Positions 41,886-49,433 of a DNA stretch of 64,000 nt are shown here, one piece after another. Position 1 is the first letter of the stretch, and each line of letters begins with the position of its first letter. Location: assembly GCF_001424665.1 (NCBI RefSeq), contig NZ_LMQS01000002.1, positions 434,001 to 498,000 on the forward strand. The letters run 5' to 3'. A program made the translations under genes and the position numbers. This DNA is from Methylophilus sp. Leaf416 (GTDB lineage Bacteria > Pseudomonadota > Gammaproteobacteria > Burkholderiales > Methylophilaceae). The notes under the pieces were generated by a model. It saw only the letters and a list, made by a program, of their open reading frames with translations, was not told the DNA's origin and searched no databases.

Positions 41886-42182
41886 TTAAATGCGTCTGTA
41901 GGTACTTTTATTGTCCGTTCGCCTCTCAACATACTCGTAAGGTATTAATGATCTGGCAGCCATATCTTTGATACAACGACCTGCTAAATTGTGGTCCTGT
42001 GTAAAAAGCTCGTAATTCGAGAACCGCTGCTCGCACATTTTTACAGCGATACATATCGTGCCTAAAGCAATAGAATCACTATGATGCTTTATATGATCTT
42101 GTACCTTTTGATAGAACTTCTTGCAAACCATATCGCCAGTTAACAACATGGTTCTCTGCACTTCATTTTCGGTGATTGCCAC
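41886..42182 (-). CDS. Hypothetical mobile-element protein (98 aa)
   Basis: The small soluble protein has a charged N-terminus (MAITENEVQRTMLLTGDMVC) and a helical centre (HSDSIALGTICIAVKMCEQRF). GTG start at 42182 with AGGA 6 nt upstream. It lies between the integrase and the AAA+ ATPase gene, all on the minus strand, and likely belongs to the replication/excision module. No family recognised. Confidence 0.6.
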   Translation of the reverse strand: MAITENEVQRTMLLTGDMVCKKFYQKVQDHIKHHSDSIALGTICIAVKMCEQRFSNYELFTQDHNLAGRCIKDMAARSLIPYEYVERRTDNKSTYRRI

Positions 42183-42229
42183 AGTTATTCCTTAAAAAAG
42201 TACCGGGGCAATTACCCCGGCATGTCAAT

Positions 42230-42532
42230 CTAGTTTTTTACTTGATAGCGTTTAGTATCCTTGCTGTATTTAGTCACGTCTCGGATAGGTATCGAACCTT
42301 GTTTGATCATGTACCTAAAGGAGGACCGTGCTTTGCCTTGCAACCCTCTGGAGCCTAAAAACCCCCATGACTCGTCACCCAACAACTGACTTAAATCGAA
42401 CCAGTCCAGGCGGCGAACGTTTTCTAAATTTTCTTGGACACGCTCTCTGACTAACTGGTCTACCAAAAATTTTTGCCACTTAGCATCCTGATTAATGAAT
42501 GCTGCATCACTTGGTTCTATTATTATTTTCAC
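42230..42532 (-). CDS. Hypothetical mobile-element protein (100 aa)
   Basis: The protein begins MKIIIEPSDAAFINQDAKWQ and has the segment RRLDWFDLSQLLGDESWGFL followed by a basic region (KARSSFRYMIKQGSIPIRDV). The latter could be a winged-helix recognition segment, so a small DNA-binding or excisionase role is possible but unproven. GTG start with AAAGGA upstream. It is in line with its neighbours. Confidence 0.6.
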   Translation of the reverse strand: MKIIIEPSDAAFINQDAKWQKFLVDQLVRERVQENLENVRRLDWFDLSQLLGDESWGFLGSRGLQGKARSSFRYMIKQGSIPIRDVTKYSKDTKRYQVKN

Positions 42533-42627
42533 ATTTATATCCTTTTCAATCGAAATTAATATGCGGAGACCAAAGCCTCCGCTGTGTGTTCTAGTTTCAA
42601 ATATCTCAACCTATTAAAGGCATAGGT

Positions 42628-44106
42628 CTAGTAAAGGTCACCATCTATGTCGTCATTAGTAATGATGATCTGGCGCCGCTTGCCTCGTTTAAATTGAATG
42701 CCTATGCCCTGAGCTTCTAAAGATGCAACCAGAGGCATCAAGCGCTTCGACATGGCAATTGCATTGTCTGGCCACTCACGCGACCGACCAATACGGGTTA
42801 CAGCAAACGCGCTCAAATCTTCATAAAGTTTTGTAGGCGTCCCAATCCACGGCCTTTCTTGTAGTTTGGCAAAAGCTAATATTTCGCTGCCAAGCAAATT
42901 GTCCTGCAGTGCATCTAGCTGACCATTTACAATCTGATCAGAGTAGTACTTTTGGTATGTACCTTCCGGCACACCTTGAACAACTTCCATTGCTGCCAAC
43001 CACTTCGAGAACTCAGCCATGCGTTCTGCTTCTTTAACCTTAATATCTGGCAGCACAGCAAATACCTTTGCAATCAAATCCAGTAACCCAAAATAAATAT
43101 CGGGATAGTCTTGATGCAACTGCCCCTGTAATTCAGCATCGGTTTGTCGCATTGCTTTGCTGATAGGTAACAGCTCAATCGTCAAACAACGCTGTGCCAG
43201 ATCACTTTGGTTGATGAAGGGGTGCAACCCGTTAAGTATCACCGCTCCATGCAACCGAATTGCCATCACTTCAGCATCGGTATACAACTGCCTTACAGTA
43301 ATCGATCCCCCTGTAGCAGCTATGCATAAAGCATCTGCCATCACAGGTGAAAGAAACCGCAAGTTGTCATAAGCCAATACGTGACTGGACTGACAAGCAA
43401 TTGCTAATTCCTTTTGATTGCTTGGGAAAGTCCGTACCCCAATACTTCCGGGATCTGCAAACTTCAACAACAGCTTAGACATCACTGTTTTCCCTGTTCC
43501 CTGCGACCCGCTCAACACTAATATAGGGAACTTACTATTCTCAACTTTCGGTTGTGCCATTGAGAAAGTCAGCCAGGCCAAGATCAAGATTTTGGACTCC
43601 GGTGTCATATTTAGGTATTTATCGAATTTCGATAAATCGCCTGAAGACACATCTTCAGGAACAGAAATACCACCCATATGTGGGTTCCTAACAAATACTG
43701 ATTGGGAACCGGAATTCAACATCTCAACACGACCGGGTGTCACTGCAATACGCCTATGTCTCTCATCACCAAGATCAATTTCTATGCCATTTGGTATTTG
43801 AGCAACTCGATACCATACTGAAGCTGTAAAACCATGTGCATGAGCAGCTGACTTCAAATCTTCATTAATGTCATCAAGCTCTTTGCTCTTTAATCGATGC
43901 CCTGATTCGGCATATTTCCTGCGGATATTACTATTTGAAAACACCCCTCCTATCCGATCCCCAGTTGGATTAGAAGTGTCAGGCCTTACCGCAAACTCCA
44001 CGCCGTCTTGGCTTCGAAACGTTATAAGGTTTAACTTCTTGTTTGTAGTTGAGTTTTCTAGCCGTTCTAAATCTTGGCTATAGATACTGCTGATTAGGTT
44101 TTGCAT
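42628..44106 (-). CDS. AAA+/SF3-type ATPase of replication module
   Basis: The 492-aa protein has a Walker A motif at about residues 200-207 (GSQGTGKT) inside a LVLSGSQGTGKTVMSKLLL context. A Walker-B-like HVLAYDNLR and a sensor-1 stretch (AVILNGLHPF) follow. This matches the C-terminal helicase half of phage and satellite primase-helicase proteins; the N-terminal part (1-150) has no visible primase motif. AAGGAG directly precedes ATG 44106. In such elements the protein drives autonomous replication after excision. Confidence 0.78.
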   Translation of the reverse strand: MQNLISSIYSQDLERLENSTTNKKLNLITFRSQDGVEFAVRPDTSNPTGDRIGGVFSNSNIRRKYAESGHRLKSKELDDINEDLKSAAHAHGFTASVWYRVAQIPNGIEIDLGDERHRRIAVTPGRVEMLNSGSQSVFVRNPHMGGISVPEDVSSGDLSKFDKYLNMTPESKILILAWLTFSMAQPKVENSKFPILVLSGSQGTGKTVMSKLLLKFADPGSIGVRTFPSNQKELAIACQSSHVLAYDNLRFLSPVMADALCIAATGGSITVRQLYTDAEVMAIRLHGAVILNGLHPFINQSDLAQRCLTIELLPISKAMRQTDAELQGQLHQDYPDIYFGLLDLIAKVFAVLPDIKVKEAERMAEFSKWLAAMEVVQGVPEGTYQKYYSDQIVNGQLDALQDNLLGSEILAFAKLQERPWIGTPTKLYEDLSAFAVTRIGRSREWPDNAIAMSKRLMPLVASLEAQGIGIQFKRGKRRQIIITNDDIDGDLY

Positions 44107-44209
44107 CCTTCTCCTTATTAGAAGTTTTAAATGGATGCTCACTATAAGATGAAGGGTATCCTCCCCCACAAGAGTACCCCAATAAGATTTATGGGGTAGT
44201 GTGCCTAAG

Positions 44210-44821
44210 TTATAGTTTTATTTTAGCTTCATATTTGATTTTATTGGTGTCACTCAATCTATCCCAAGCATGCTTAAAAACAGTGGATCCAGTAAATAAA
44301 CCTTTACCATTCAATATAGCTAAAACTTTTTTCTTCACTCCACCCTCTCTGGTATACGGAGGAAGATTTAATGGGTCGTAACCTAGTTTAGCAATTTCAT
44401 TTAAAATTGCTTTTTCTTGCCTTTTAAGGTGATCGCAAGTTTTCAGATTTTGTAGGACAGCCACACTTGTCAAAAAGTCGTCAGCAAGTCTTATCCTATT
44501 AGTTGCAGCCCATGCAGGTAATTTATTTGCTCTAACTTTATTCTGGTGCAAATTTAGCTTGCCACTGTCAATGGCATCAAGCAGAAGTTCATGATAGGCC
44601 AAACCCTTTTTGGCCAAGTCTTCATCATCATTATCATAAAAAATCTGTAAATAATCCTCTAATTCATACGTCTCTTCATGATTACCAAACTCATCATAAG
44701 TAACAAAAGGATAATCAGCTAAAGACTTACCCAAAAGAACAATCACAGCTTCCTCAATTGTTAAAAGCGGACTCAAAATCACACGATTGGCTCCCGCCTC
44801 CTCATTATAAATAATTGGCAT
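44210..44821 (-). CDS. Hypothetical protein (203 aa) upstream of AAA+ ATPase
   Basis: The acidic soluble protein (MPIIYNEEAGANRVILSPLL...) has an acidic segment (YELEDYLQIFYDNDDEDLAK) and a lysine-rich C-terminus. The RLSDTNKIKYEAKIKL tail is amphipathic. No family recognised. AGGAAAA lies before ATG 44821. Its position before the ATPase suggests a role in the same replication or control module. Confidence 0.6.
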   Translation of the reverse strand: MPIIYNEEAGANRVILSPLLTIEEAVIVLLGKSLADYPFVTYDEFGNHEETYELEDYLQIFYDNDDEDLAKKGLAYHELLLDAIDSGKLNLHQNKVRANKLPAWAATNRIRLADDFLTSVAVLQNLKTCDHLKRQEKAILNEIAKLGYDPLNLPPYTREGGVKKKVLAILNGKGLFTGSTVFKHAWDRLSDTNKIKYEAKIKL

Positions 44822-44849
44822 TTTTTTCCTAAACTTTTTGTTTGTGAAT

Positions 44850-44931
44850 TAACCCGACGCACCCGACGACACGTCGCCAGCCCAAGTAGTATATGGCAGC
44901 TAATTCGGCGTCGGTTACGTCAGGTCGTCAG
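44850..44931. repeat. GTCG-rich palindromic repeat R2
   Basis: This about 80-bp element reads ACCCGACGCACCCGACGAC, ACGTCGCC, then TATGGC, then CGGCGTCGGTTACGTCAGG and TCGTCAG. It matches R3 (50905-50985) in inverted orientation over its full length and R1 (40540-40618) more loosely. It separates the replication block from the small exported protein and antirestriction genes. Confidence 0.78.
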
Positions 44932-44998
44932 TTTTAGGGCAACTAACTTGAAAATTCCCAATTCACCATATTTCATCTTGAGAATTTCCTCGATAGCA

Positions 44999-45286
44999 TC
45001 ATTTCTTAATTACACCATATAGCTTGTGATACTGAATATTGCCAAATTTATCAGTCTGGTAAATCCGATCACCCTTCATTTGATACTGCTGCTTATGGTG
45101 TTGCTTATTTCCAAAAGAATCAGCCTCAATAACCCGTCCGTTACTCTGAACAACATAAGAAGGTTTGTGATATTGAATATTACCTGTTGATTCTGTCTGG
45201 TAAATTTTTGACTCTTCCGCAAAGGCAGGGCAAGCAAATATAAACATTCCAATGCTAGCCGCTATATGTAAATATTTTGTATTCAT
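44999..45286 (-). CDS. Small periplasmic protein with FGN-x-QYHK repeats
   Basis: The 95-aa protein has a signal peptide (YLHIAASIGMFIFACPAFA). The mature part is three imperfect repeats built on G/FGN-x-Q-Y/H-HK: STGNIQYHKPSYVVQ, SFGNKQHHKQQYQMK and KFGNIQYHKLYGVIK. It is basic and histidine-rich, so it may bind nucleic acid, metal or a surface. No known function. GGAGGG precedes ATG 45286. It is 16 bp downstream of the antirestriction gene. Confidence 0.7.
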   Translation of the reverse strand: MNTKYLHIAASIGMFIFACPAFAEESKIYQTESTGNIQYHKPSYVVQSNGRVIEADSFGNKQHHKQQYQMKGDRIYQTDKFGNIQYHKLYGVIKK

Positions 45287-45301
45287 AATCAACCCTCCGG
45301 A

Positions 45302-45712
45302 TTAATCTATCGCTCTAGAAATTGCCATCGCTTCACCATGCTCCAGTGCAAATTCACGTAGCGCGTGATAATGAGCTGAGCAGAGTTTACTTAGTTCGGG
45401 GTTATCAGAAAAACTCAAATGACTATAGGCATACAAGCTAACTACCAATCCAAATGCATCAGCTGACACCTGCCCCTCATGACCATTTTCGCTAATGAAG
45501 CTAAATGGTTCTGCTGAGTCTGGTGCTATGTAAAAACCGCCATTGCTCAGTGTGTAGAAATGCCAATATGCACCATGATAATCTTTGCACAGGTGGCGAG
45601 CGAAATAATAAACAACAGGCTCAATTTTGAATGGGAAGTATTGCTTGAATAGTTTTGGTGTAATTAATAGTCGCTGGTGTTCCGGTACTAAGGTTGCGGT
45701 AATTGATGCCAT
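45302..45712 (-). CDS. Antirestriction protein, ArdB/KlcA family
   Basis: The 136-aa protein carries the family hallmark YYFARHLCKDYHGAYWHFYT, followed by LSNGGFYIAPD and a helical C-terminus. ArdB/KlcA proteins block type I restriction enzymes during entry of plasmids and conjugative elements. It is preceded by an unusual 90-bp nested hairpin and a T-rich stretch (45722-45833) with only a weak ribosome site, which suggests regulated or single-strand-dependent expression. Finding it within an element that also encodes restriction genes is notable. Confidence 0.92.
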   Translation of the reverse strand: MASITATLVPEHQRLLITPKLFKQYFPFKIEPVVYYFARHLCKDYHGAYWHFYTLSNGGFYIAPDSAEPFSFISENGHEGQVSADAFGLVVSLYAYSHLSFSDNPELSKLCSAHYHALREFALEHGEAMAISRAID

Positions 45713-45721
45713 GGGGTACTT

Positions 45722-45833
45722 TCAAAAAAAAATAAAAATAAGCCCCACCTCGCTAAACCAATAGACGTGACAATGCCTCAGCAATAAAGCTGATTTGTTA
45801 TCGTTGTCATATCCGGTGGTTTAGTGAGGTGGG
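45722..45833 (-). promoter_or_regulatory. Long nested hairpin with U-tract before ardB
   Basis: A 17-bp outer stem (45744-45760 with 45817-45833, one G-T pair), a middle 8-bp stem (45768-45775 with 45802-45809) and an inner stem TCAGC/GCTGA (45778-45793) nest in one structure. On the minus strand it is followed by TTATTTTTATTTTTTTTT, and 10 nt later by the ardB start. It could be an attenuator-terminator or a single-stranded-DNA promoter of the kind used by conjugative plasmids. Confidence 0.75.
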
Positions 45834-45861
45834 AGTGGTAAAGAAAAGGAACAGAAGGGGT

Positions 45862-46014
45862 TTACTGCAATATGTTGATGTATGGCTGCTCGTAGTCAAA
45901 ACCTGACATTAATTTAGCCTGGTCAGCAACTGCCAGTGGAATAGCCTCATCCGGGATATCCCATGACAAAACTGTTTCTAGTGCTTCAAGGTAGTTTGGG
46001 TGGTTGATACACAT
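45862..46014 (-). CDS. Small acidic protein (50 aa)
   Basis: The frame encodes MCINHPNYLEALETVLSWDI and ends YEQPYINILQ. AAGGAG lies 8 nt before the ATG. The acidic, helical composition is typical of small plasmid leading-region proteins. It overlaps the 5' neighbour by 29 bp, and the ribosome site is the main support. Confidence 0.6.
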   Translation of the reverse strand: MCINHPNYLEALETVLSWDIPDEAIPLAVADQAKLMSGFDYEQPYINILQ

Positions 46015-46186
46015 TTAATTTTCTCCTTAATTTGAAATAGCCAACAAACAAAACAACGAAGAACAGGGTTATAAATACAAATGGATAAACAAGCGCGATG
46101 AGAGTTAACCCAATCACACCAATCATTCGGGTAGATTTGAAAACGAGACAAAACAGCCCAATTACGAGCAGCGTTAAAAGAGCCAT
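45986..46186 (-). CDS. Small two-TM membrane protein
   Basis: The 66-aa protein has two hydrophobic helices (ALLTLLVIGLFCLVFKS, and VIGLTLIALVYPFVFITLFF running into VVLFVGYFK) and a basic tail. ATG 46186 has GGAG about 8 nt upstream; the longer frame to 46264 has no better site. No family recognised. The gap 46187-46373 on its right shows nothing clear. Confidence 0.5.
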   Translation of the reverse strand: MALLTLLVIGLFCLVFKSTRMIGVIGLTLIALVYPFVFITLFFVVLFVGYFKLRRKLNVYQPPKLP

Positions 46187-46373
46187 CAGAAAACTCCAAA
46201 ATTCACTGAGATTCAGTGGTGTAAGGTGGAACGGTGAGAATTTATTTCGGCATAATTTCGACATATACCTGAGGTTGAAACAGCGAAGAGTTTGAGACTT
46301 GACTGGCTTAGCGCTATAGGAGGGACAGGCTATGGAGTTGCGTACTTATTCTCCGTAGTAGCGCTGATGGTGA

Positions 46374-46850
46374 CTATTGCGTGGATTTAGGGGAGTTAGA
46401 CTTCTTGGCGGACTCTGGTTTTAATATGACAGTCTTGCGACCATCGGGGATGTGATCGACTTTGATATCGGCACCGGATTTGATGAGTGCGTCTATTGAT
46501 TCAATGACAGGCTTGGGATCACAACTGACATACACACGCGGATTGTCGATATCTCTTTCAACGAGTCCAAGTGAGTAAATAGCAGCCCACAGAAAGCCAA
46601 TGGTGTTTGAGCTTTTACCCTCAGTGATGCCTTGAAGTGTGAACGATGTTAATGGGGTTTTCGCACTATCTAGCTTATCCAGGATAGTTTGCAATTTGAC
46701 CCACTCTGGACTGAAGTAGCCTCCACCCTCGTTCTCGGCCACTCGGATGATGATGGCACCCTGCTCGTCGATTCCAATGTGAAACTTGATTTTGTATTTG
46801 GCAGATAGATTGAGGCATTCTGCCACCTTGACTACGCGAATTGCTTTCAT
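46374..46850 (-). CDS. Hypothetical soluble protein (158 aa)
   Basis: The protein begins MKAIRVVKVAECLNLSAKYK. It has a hydrophilic alpha/beta character, with GFLWAAIYSLGLVERD in the middle and a basic C-terminal tail (KKSNSPKSTQ). ATG 46850 is chosen since AAGGA lies 8 nt upstream; a longer frame overlaps the next gene. No family recognised. It belongs to the minus-strand accessory block of island 3. Confidence 0.6.
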   Translation of the reverse strand: MKAIRVVKVAECLNLSAKYKIKFHIGIDEQGAIIIRVAENEGGGYFSPEWVKLQTILDKLDSAKTPLTSFTLQGITEGKSSNTIGFLWAAIYSLGLVERDIDNPRVYVSCDPKPVIESIDALIKSGADIKVDHIPDGRKTVILKPESAKKSNSPKSTQ

Positions 46851-46933
46851 AATTAATCCTTGTTTGATTATTAACTGAATAAAGAATAAGTGCATTGCAC
46901 CCTTCATATAAGATGGAATGTTTATCGCAGACA

Positions 46934-47404
46934 CTAAGCTTGATTGATAGCCAGATGCTCTTCTACTCTGGCCTTGGTCCATAACGTCTTTGGCACATAG
47001 AAGACAGGTCCCCCTGCGTTATTCCAGATGTTGCAAAAGGTCACATAGCATTCATCGAGTTTATGGCAGACATCCCAGACCATTGGCTGGTCAGTGACAT
47101 TCGGCCAATCTCCATGTTTTTCAGCCCATGCCGGATTGAAACCTTTGATGCTAGTTAAGTCAGCCTCGGATTCACAAATATATGCATCGCCACCTAGGTA
47201 TTTATTAAAAGAGAACTCTGCCGCAAGTTGGCCAGATAGCCAGATGAGATTGTTAGAGTTGATATCAGTAGAACTGTGAATATTAGGCGGGATGTCATCG
47301 CATGCACTCATCAGTGTGTAAGCGATATCCTGGACAATTGAAAAAGCTAGTTTATCGGCTTGGTAAAGTTGAAATGCTTGTTTGAAAGTACATATTTCTA
47401 TCAT
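46934..47404 (-). CDS. Hypothetical soluble protein (156 aa)
   Basis: The protein (MIEICTFKQAFQLYQADKLA...) is acidic and Trp-rich (DWPNVTDQPMVWDVC, FCNIWNNAGGPVFYVPKTLW). No signal or TM. AAGGAG precedes the ATG with good spacing. No family recognised. Its start lies just left of a terminator hairpin that closes the lipoprotein genes. Confidence 0.62.
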   Translation of the reverse strand: MIEICTFKQAFQLYQADKLAFSIVQDIAYTLMSACDDIPPNIHSSTDINSNNLIWLSGQLAAEFSFNKYLGGDAYICESEADLTSIKGFNPAWAEKHGDWPNVTDQPMVWDVCHKLDECYVTFCNIWNNAGGPVFYVPKTLWTKARVEEHLAINQA

Positions 47405-47423
47405 AAGACTCCTTTGTATAGGC

Positions 47424-47450
47424 GAAAAAAAACCGCCTTGTCAGGGCGGC
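47424..47450 (-). terminator. Rho-independent terminator
   Basis: On the minus strand CCGCC pairs with GGCGG around CTGACAA, followed by TTTTTTTT. It lies just downstream of the lipoprotein gene at 47475, so it ends that transcript and separates it from 46934-47404. Confidence 0.88.
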
Positions 47451-47474
47451 TATCGATACTTCTGCTTTTTATGT

Positions 47475-47858
47475 CTACTTCACCATTAGGTTAATTATCT
47501 TTATATCAATATTGGGGCAACTCAAACCACCGTACTTGCTGCGATCTGCATCTTTCATAAGCAAGTGAACCATACATTTGGATGAGCCTCCTGCTAAGAC
47601 TGGCGAACAACTGAGCATATATTGCTCCAACGTTGCGTTTGTTTCTTTCTGCACAGTCAGTAGCGTTCCATTAATGAGCGAAATGTTCTTATCTGAAGTA
47701 TTGCGAAAAGTTGCTCCTAAGATTGCACAGCCGCGTTTTGTAACCTCGATTGTGTTTCCACTACTCAATGCGAAAGTTCTTGTTGTGACATCGAAATTTC
47801 CCATAGATGCGCATCCTGAGATAGTGGCAATCAATGCCATCAAAATACTTAATTTCAT
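47475..47858 (-). CDS. Small lipoprotein
   Basis: The 127-aa protein has a lipoprotein signal (MKLSILMALIATISGCAS). The mature part has four further cysteines (KRGC, LSC, SKC, LSC), suggesting disulphides in the periplasm. No family recognised. AAGGGA precedes the ATG. It is 22 bp downstream of another lipoprotein gene and shares its transcript, ending at the terminator at 47424. Confidence 0.75.
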   Translation of the reverse strand: MKLSILMALIATISGCASMGNFDVTTRTFALSSGNTIEVTKRGCAILGATFRNTSDKNISLINGTLLTVQKETNATLEQYMLSCSPVLAGGSSKCMVHLLMKDADRSKYGGLSCPNIDIKIINLMVK

Positions 47859-47880
47859 TACTTCCCTTTCTTGATTTAGG

Positions 47881-48219
47881 TTACTTTGGTATTCCAGTGA
47901 TTTGTTCCATCGTGTTGTCTATTTCCTCAAAACTATTTAAGTCTTCTTTTGAACAAGGTGCATGCTTCATTGATTCCACGATCCAAACACCATTTTCCTT
48001 TTTAAGAAAAGCAACATCCCACCCTGTGTAGCCACCAAAGCTATTTTTGGCATTCCAACTAATGCATGCGTATTGATTGCCATCGCTGGCGACATAATCT
48101 TTGAAGATTGCGGAGGTGGGATCTTTGAGGTGATTTTGAACAACTTCTTCTACAGCTGACTTTTGACTGCATCCAGATAGAAATAGAGCAGTTAGCATTG
48201 AGAACCAAGCGGATTTCAT
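47881..48219 (-). CDS. Small lipoprotein
   Basis: The 112-aa protein has a signal and lipobox (MLTALFLSGCSQ). The body is QNHLKDPTSAIFKDYVASDG, then NSFGGYTGWDVAFLKKENGV. The LKDPxSAxF-KD pattern is frequent in small phage and plasmid lipoproteins. It is divergent from the XRE repressor gene, and its promoter region overlaps two perfect operators, so it is probably controlled by that repressor. Confidence 0.78.
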   Translation of the reverse strand: MKSAWFSMLTALFLSGCSQKSAVEEVVQNHLKDPTSAIFKDYVASDGNQYACISWNAKNSFGGYTGWDVAFLKKENGVWIVESMKHAPCSKEDLNSFEEIDNTMEQITGIPK

Positions 48220-48246
48220 TTGGTGTTTCCTTTCTTGTTATACGAA

Positions 48247-48300
48247 ATACTAAGCATTCCTTAGTATCGAGTTTATCAAAAAACTAAGAATCTCTGAGTA
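48247..48300. promoter_or_regulatory. Twin operators for the XRE repressor
   Basis: A perfect palindrome TACTAAGCATTCCTTAGTA (48248-48266) and a near-copy AACTAAGAATCTCTGAGTA (48282-48300) share the form TACTAAG-N5-CTTAGTA. Their centres are 34 bp apart. They sit in the 104-bp gap between a lipoprotein gene (minus) and the XRE gene (plus), the standard place for repressor control of divergent promoters. Confidence 0.85.
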
Positions 48301-48323
48301 CTAAAACGTACCGATGATTCTTG

Positions 48324-48632
48324 ATGAGCGATGTAGTTGCAAAAAGATTGAAGGAAGCGAGATTGGCAAAAGGCCTTTCTCAAAAAAAGCTCGGTATTGC
48401 AGCGGGGATTGATGAATTTACGGCTAGCCCAAGAATGAATCAGTATGAACGTGGTGTGCATGTTCCCGATTACTCTACTTTGGAAAGGCTAGCTCAAGTT
48501 CTTGAAGTTCCTGCTCCATATTTCTACGCAGCAGATGATGAACTGGCTGATTGGATAAAGTATTTCTCCAAACTTACTAATAATGACAAAGAAAAATTAA
48601 AACTTTTAATTGATAACATTAATCATTATTAA
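48324..48632 (+). CDS. XRE-family (Cro/CI-type) repressor
   Basis: The 102-aa protein has a helix-turn-helix (LKEARLAKGLSQKKLGIAAG, then TASPRMNQYERGVHVPDYST and LERLAQVLEVPAPYF). A short C-terminal helix follows that could mediate dimerisation. There is no peptidase domain. It faces the twin operators upstream and most likely autoregulates. ATG 48324 is used; a TTG just before it is in frame. A terminator follows at 48705. Confidence 0.88.
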   Translation: MSDVVAKRLKEARLAKGLSQKKLGIAAGIDEFTASPRMNQYERGVHVPDYSTLERLAQVLEVPAPYFYAADDELADWIKYFSKLTNNDKEKLKLLIDNINHY

Positions 48633-48704
48633 TAATTATTTACATCTAAAAATAACGAGATATAATTCAATTGCATCTCCCTCCAGGAATGCGATGTAAA
48701 CCCT

Positions 48705-48740
48705 TTAAGAGGCCATCTCACGAGATGGTCTTTTTTTTTT
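48705..48740 (+). terminator. Rho-independent terminator after XRE gene
   Basis: CCATCTC and GAGATGG pair around AC, within GAGGCCATCTCACGAGATGG, followed by a run of ten T on the plus strand. It ends the repressor transcript before umuD. Confidence 0.9.
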
Positions 48741-48807
48741 ATCAATAGTTTTGATCCTTCCGATACAGTTTCTTAGTGTTGAATAAAATCGACTTCTGGT
48801 GATACCA

Positions 48808-48830
48808 TTGAACACTGTTACATAGTTCAA
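48808..48830. promoter_or_regulatory. Inverted repeat upstream of umuD
   Basis: TTGAAC and GTTCAA are perfectly inverted with an 11-bp spacer, ending 10 bp before the umuD start. This is not the CTGT-N8-ACAG LexA box of most proteobacteria, although an ACTGTTACAT string lies inside. It may be a LexA-like operator or the target of the island repressor. Confidence 0.5.
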
Positions 48831-48839
48831 TAAGAGATT

Positions 48840-49433
48840 ATGACCAAAGGCGGCAAAAGACCCAATTCTGGCCCTAAGCGTTCAATGAGCCCATTCGGTG
48901 AGAAAACTTCTGTTATCAGAGTACCAACCAGCATTAAGGCTGATGTGTTGGTGTATCTGGATGCCTTCAAAAAAGATAGGGCAGATCAGAAATTACCGCC
49001 TCTCGCTGTATTGAAAGCAGCTCCTAACCCTGCTCTATTACCTAGGCCGCTCTACAGTGGCAAAGTATCAGCAGGTCAATCAAGATTCCCTTCACCAGCT
49101 CAGGATTATGAGCAGGAATTTTTAGATTTAAACAAAGAATACTCTCCCAACATAGCATCTACTTATTACTTCAATGTAAAAGGTAACTCCATGGAAGGAG
49201 CGTTTATTCCCGATGGCGCCAGAGTAGCAGTTGATACCTCTGTTAAGCCCAAGTCTTCTAACATTGTTGTGGCAGCTGTAGACGGTGAATGGATGGTAAA
49301 ACGTTTCTATAAACGCGGTAATGTCGTGAAGCTCCTTTCAGAGCATCCAGACCACGCACCTATCGAATTTTCAGAAGGTCAAGAGCTTATGATTTTTGGA
49401 GTTGTGACTGGTGTCTTCACTCATCCAAAATGA
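48840..49433 (+). CDS. umuD: UmuD-like S24 peptidase (error-prone polymerase V subunit)
   Basis: The 197-aa protein has a basic, helical N-terminal extension (to about residue 75). The S24 peptidase domain follows, with the catalytic serine in [12 protein letters not shown] and lysine in WMVKRFY. The cleavage site is probably Ala-Gly in [15 protein letters not shown]. The N-terminus is longer than in E. coli UmuD (139 aa) and could bind DNA, as in UmuD variants that also act as regulators. It overlaps umuC by 23 bp. Together they would form an SOS-induced translesion polymerase carried by the island. Confidence 0.88.
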   Translation: MTKGGKRPNSGPKRSMSPFGEKTSVIRVPTSIKADVLVYLDAFKKDRADQKLPPLAVLKAAPNPALLPRPLYSGKVSAGQSRFPSPAQDYEQEFLDLNKEYSPNIASTYYFNVKGNSMEGAFIPDGARVAVDTSVKPKSSNIVVAAVDGEWMVKRFYKRGNVVKLLSEHPDHAPIEFSEGQELMIFGVVTGVFTHPK

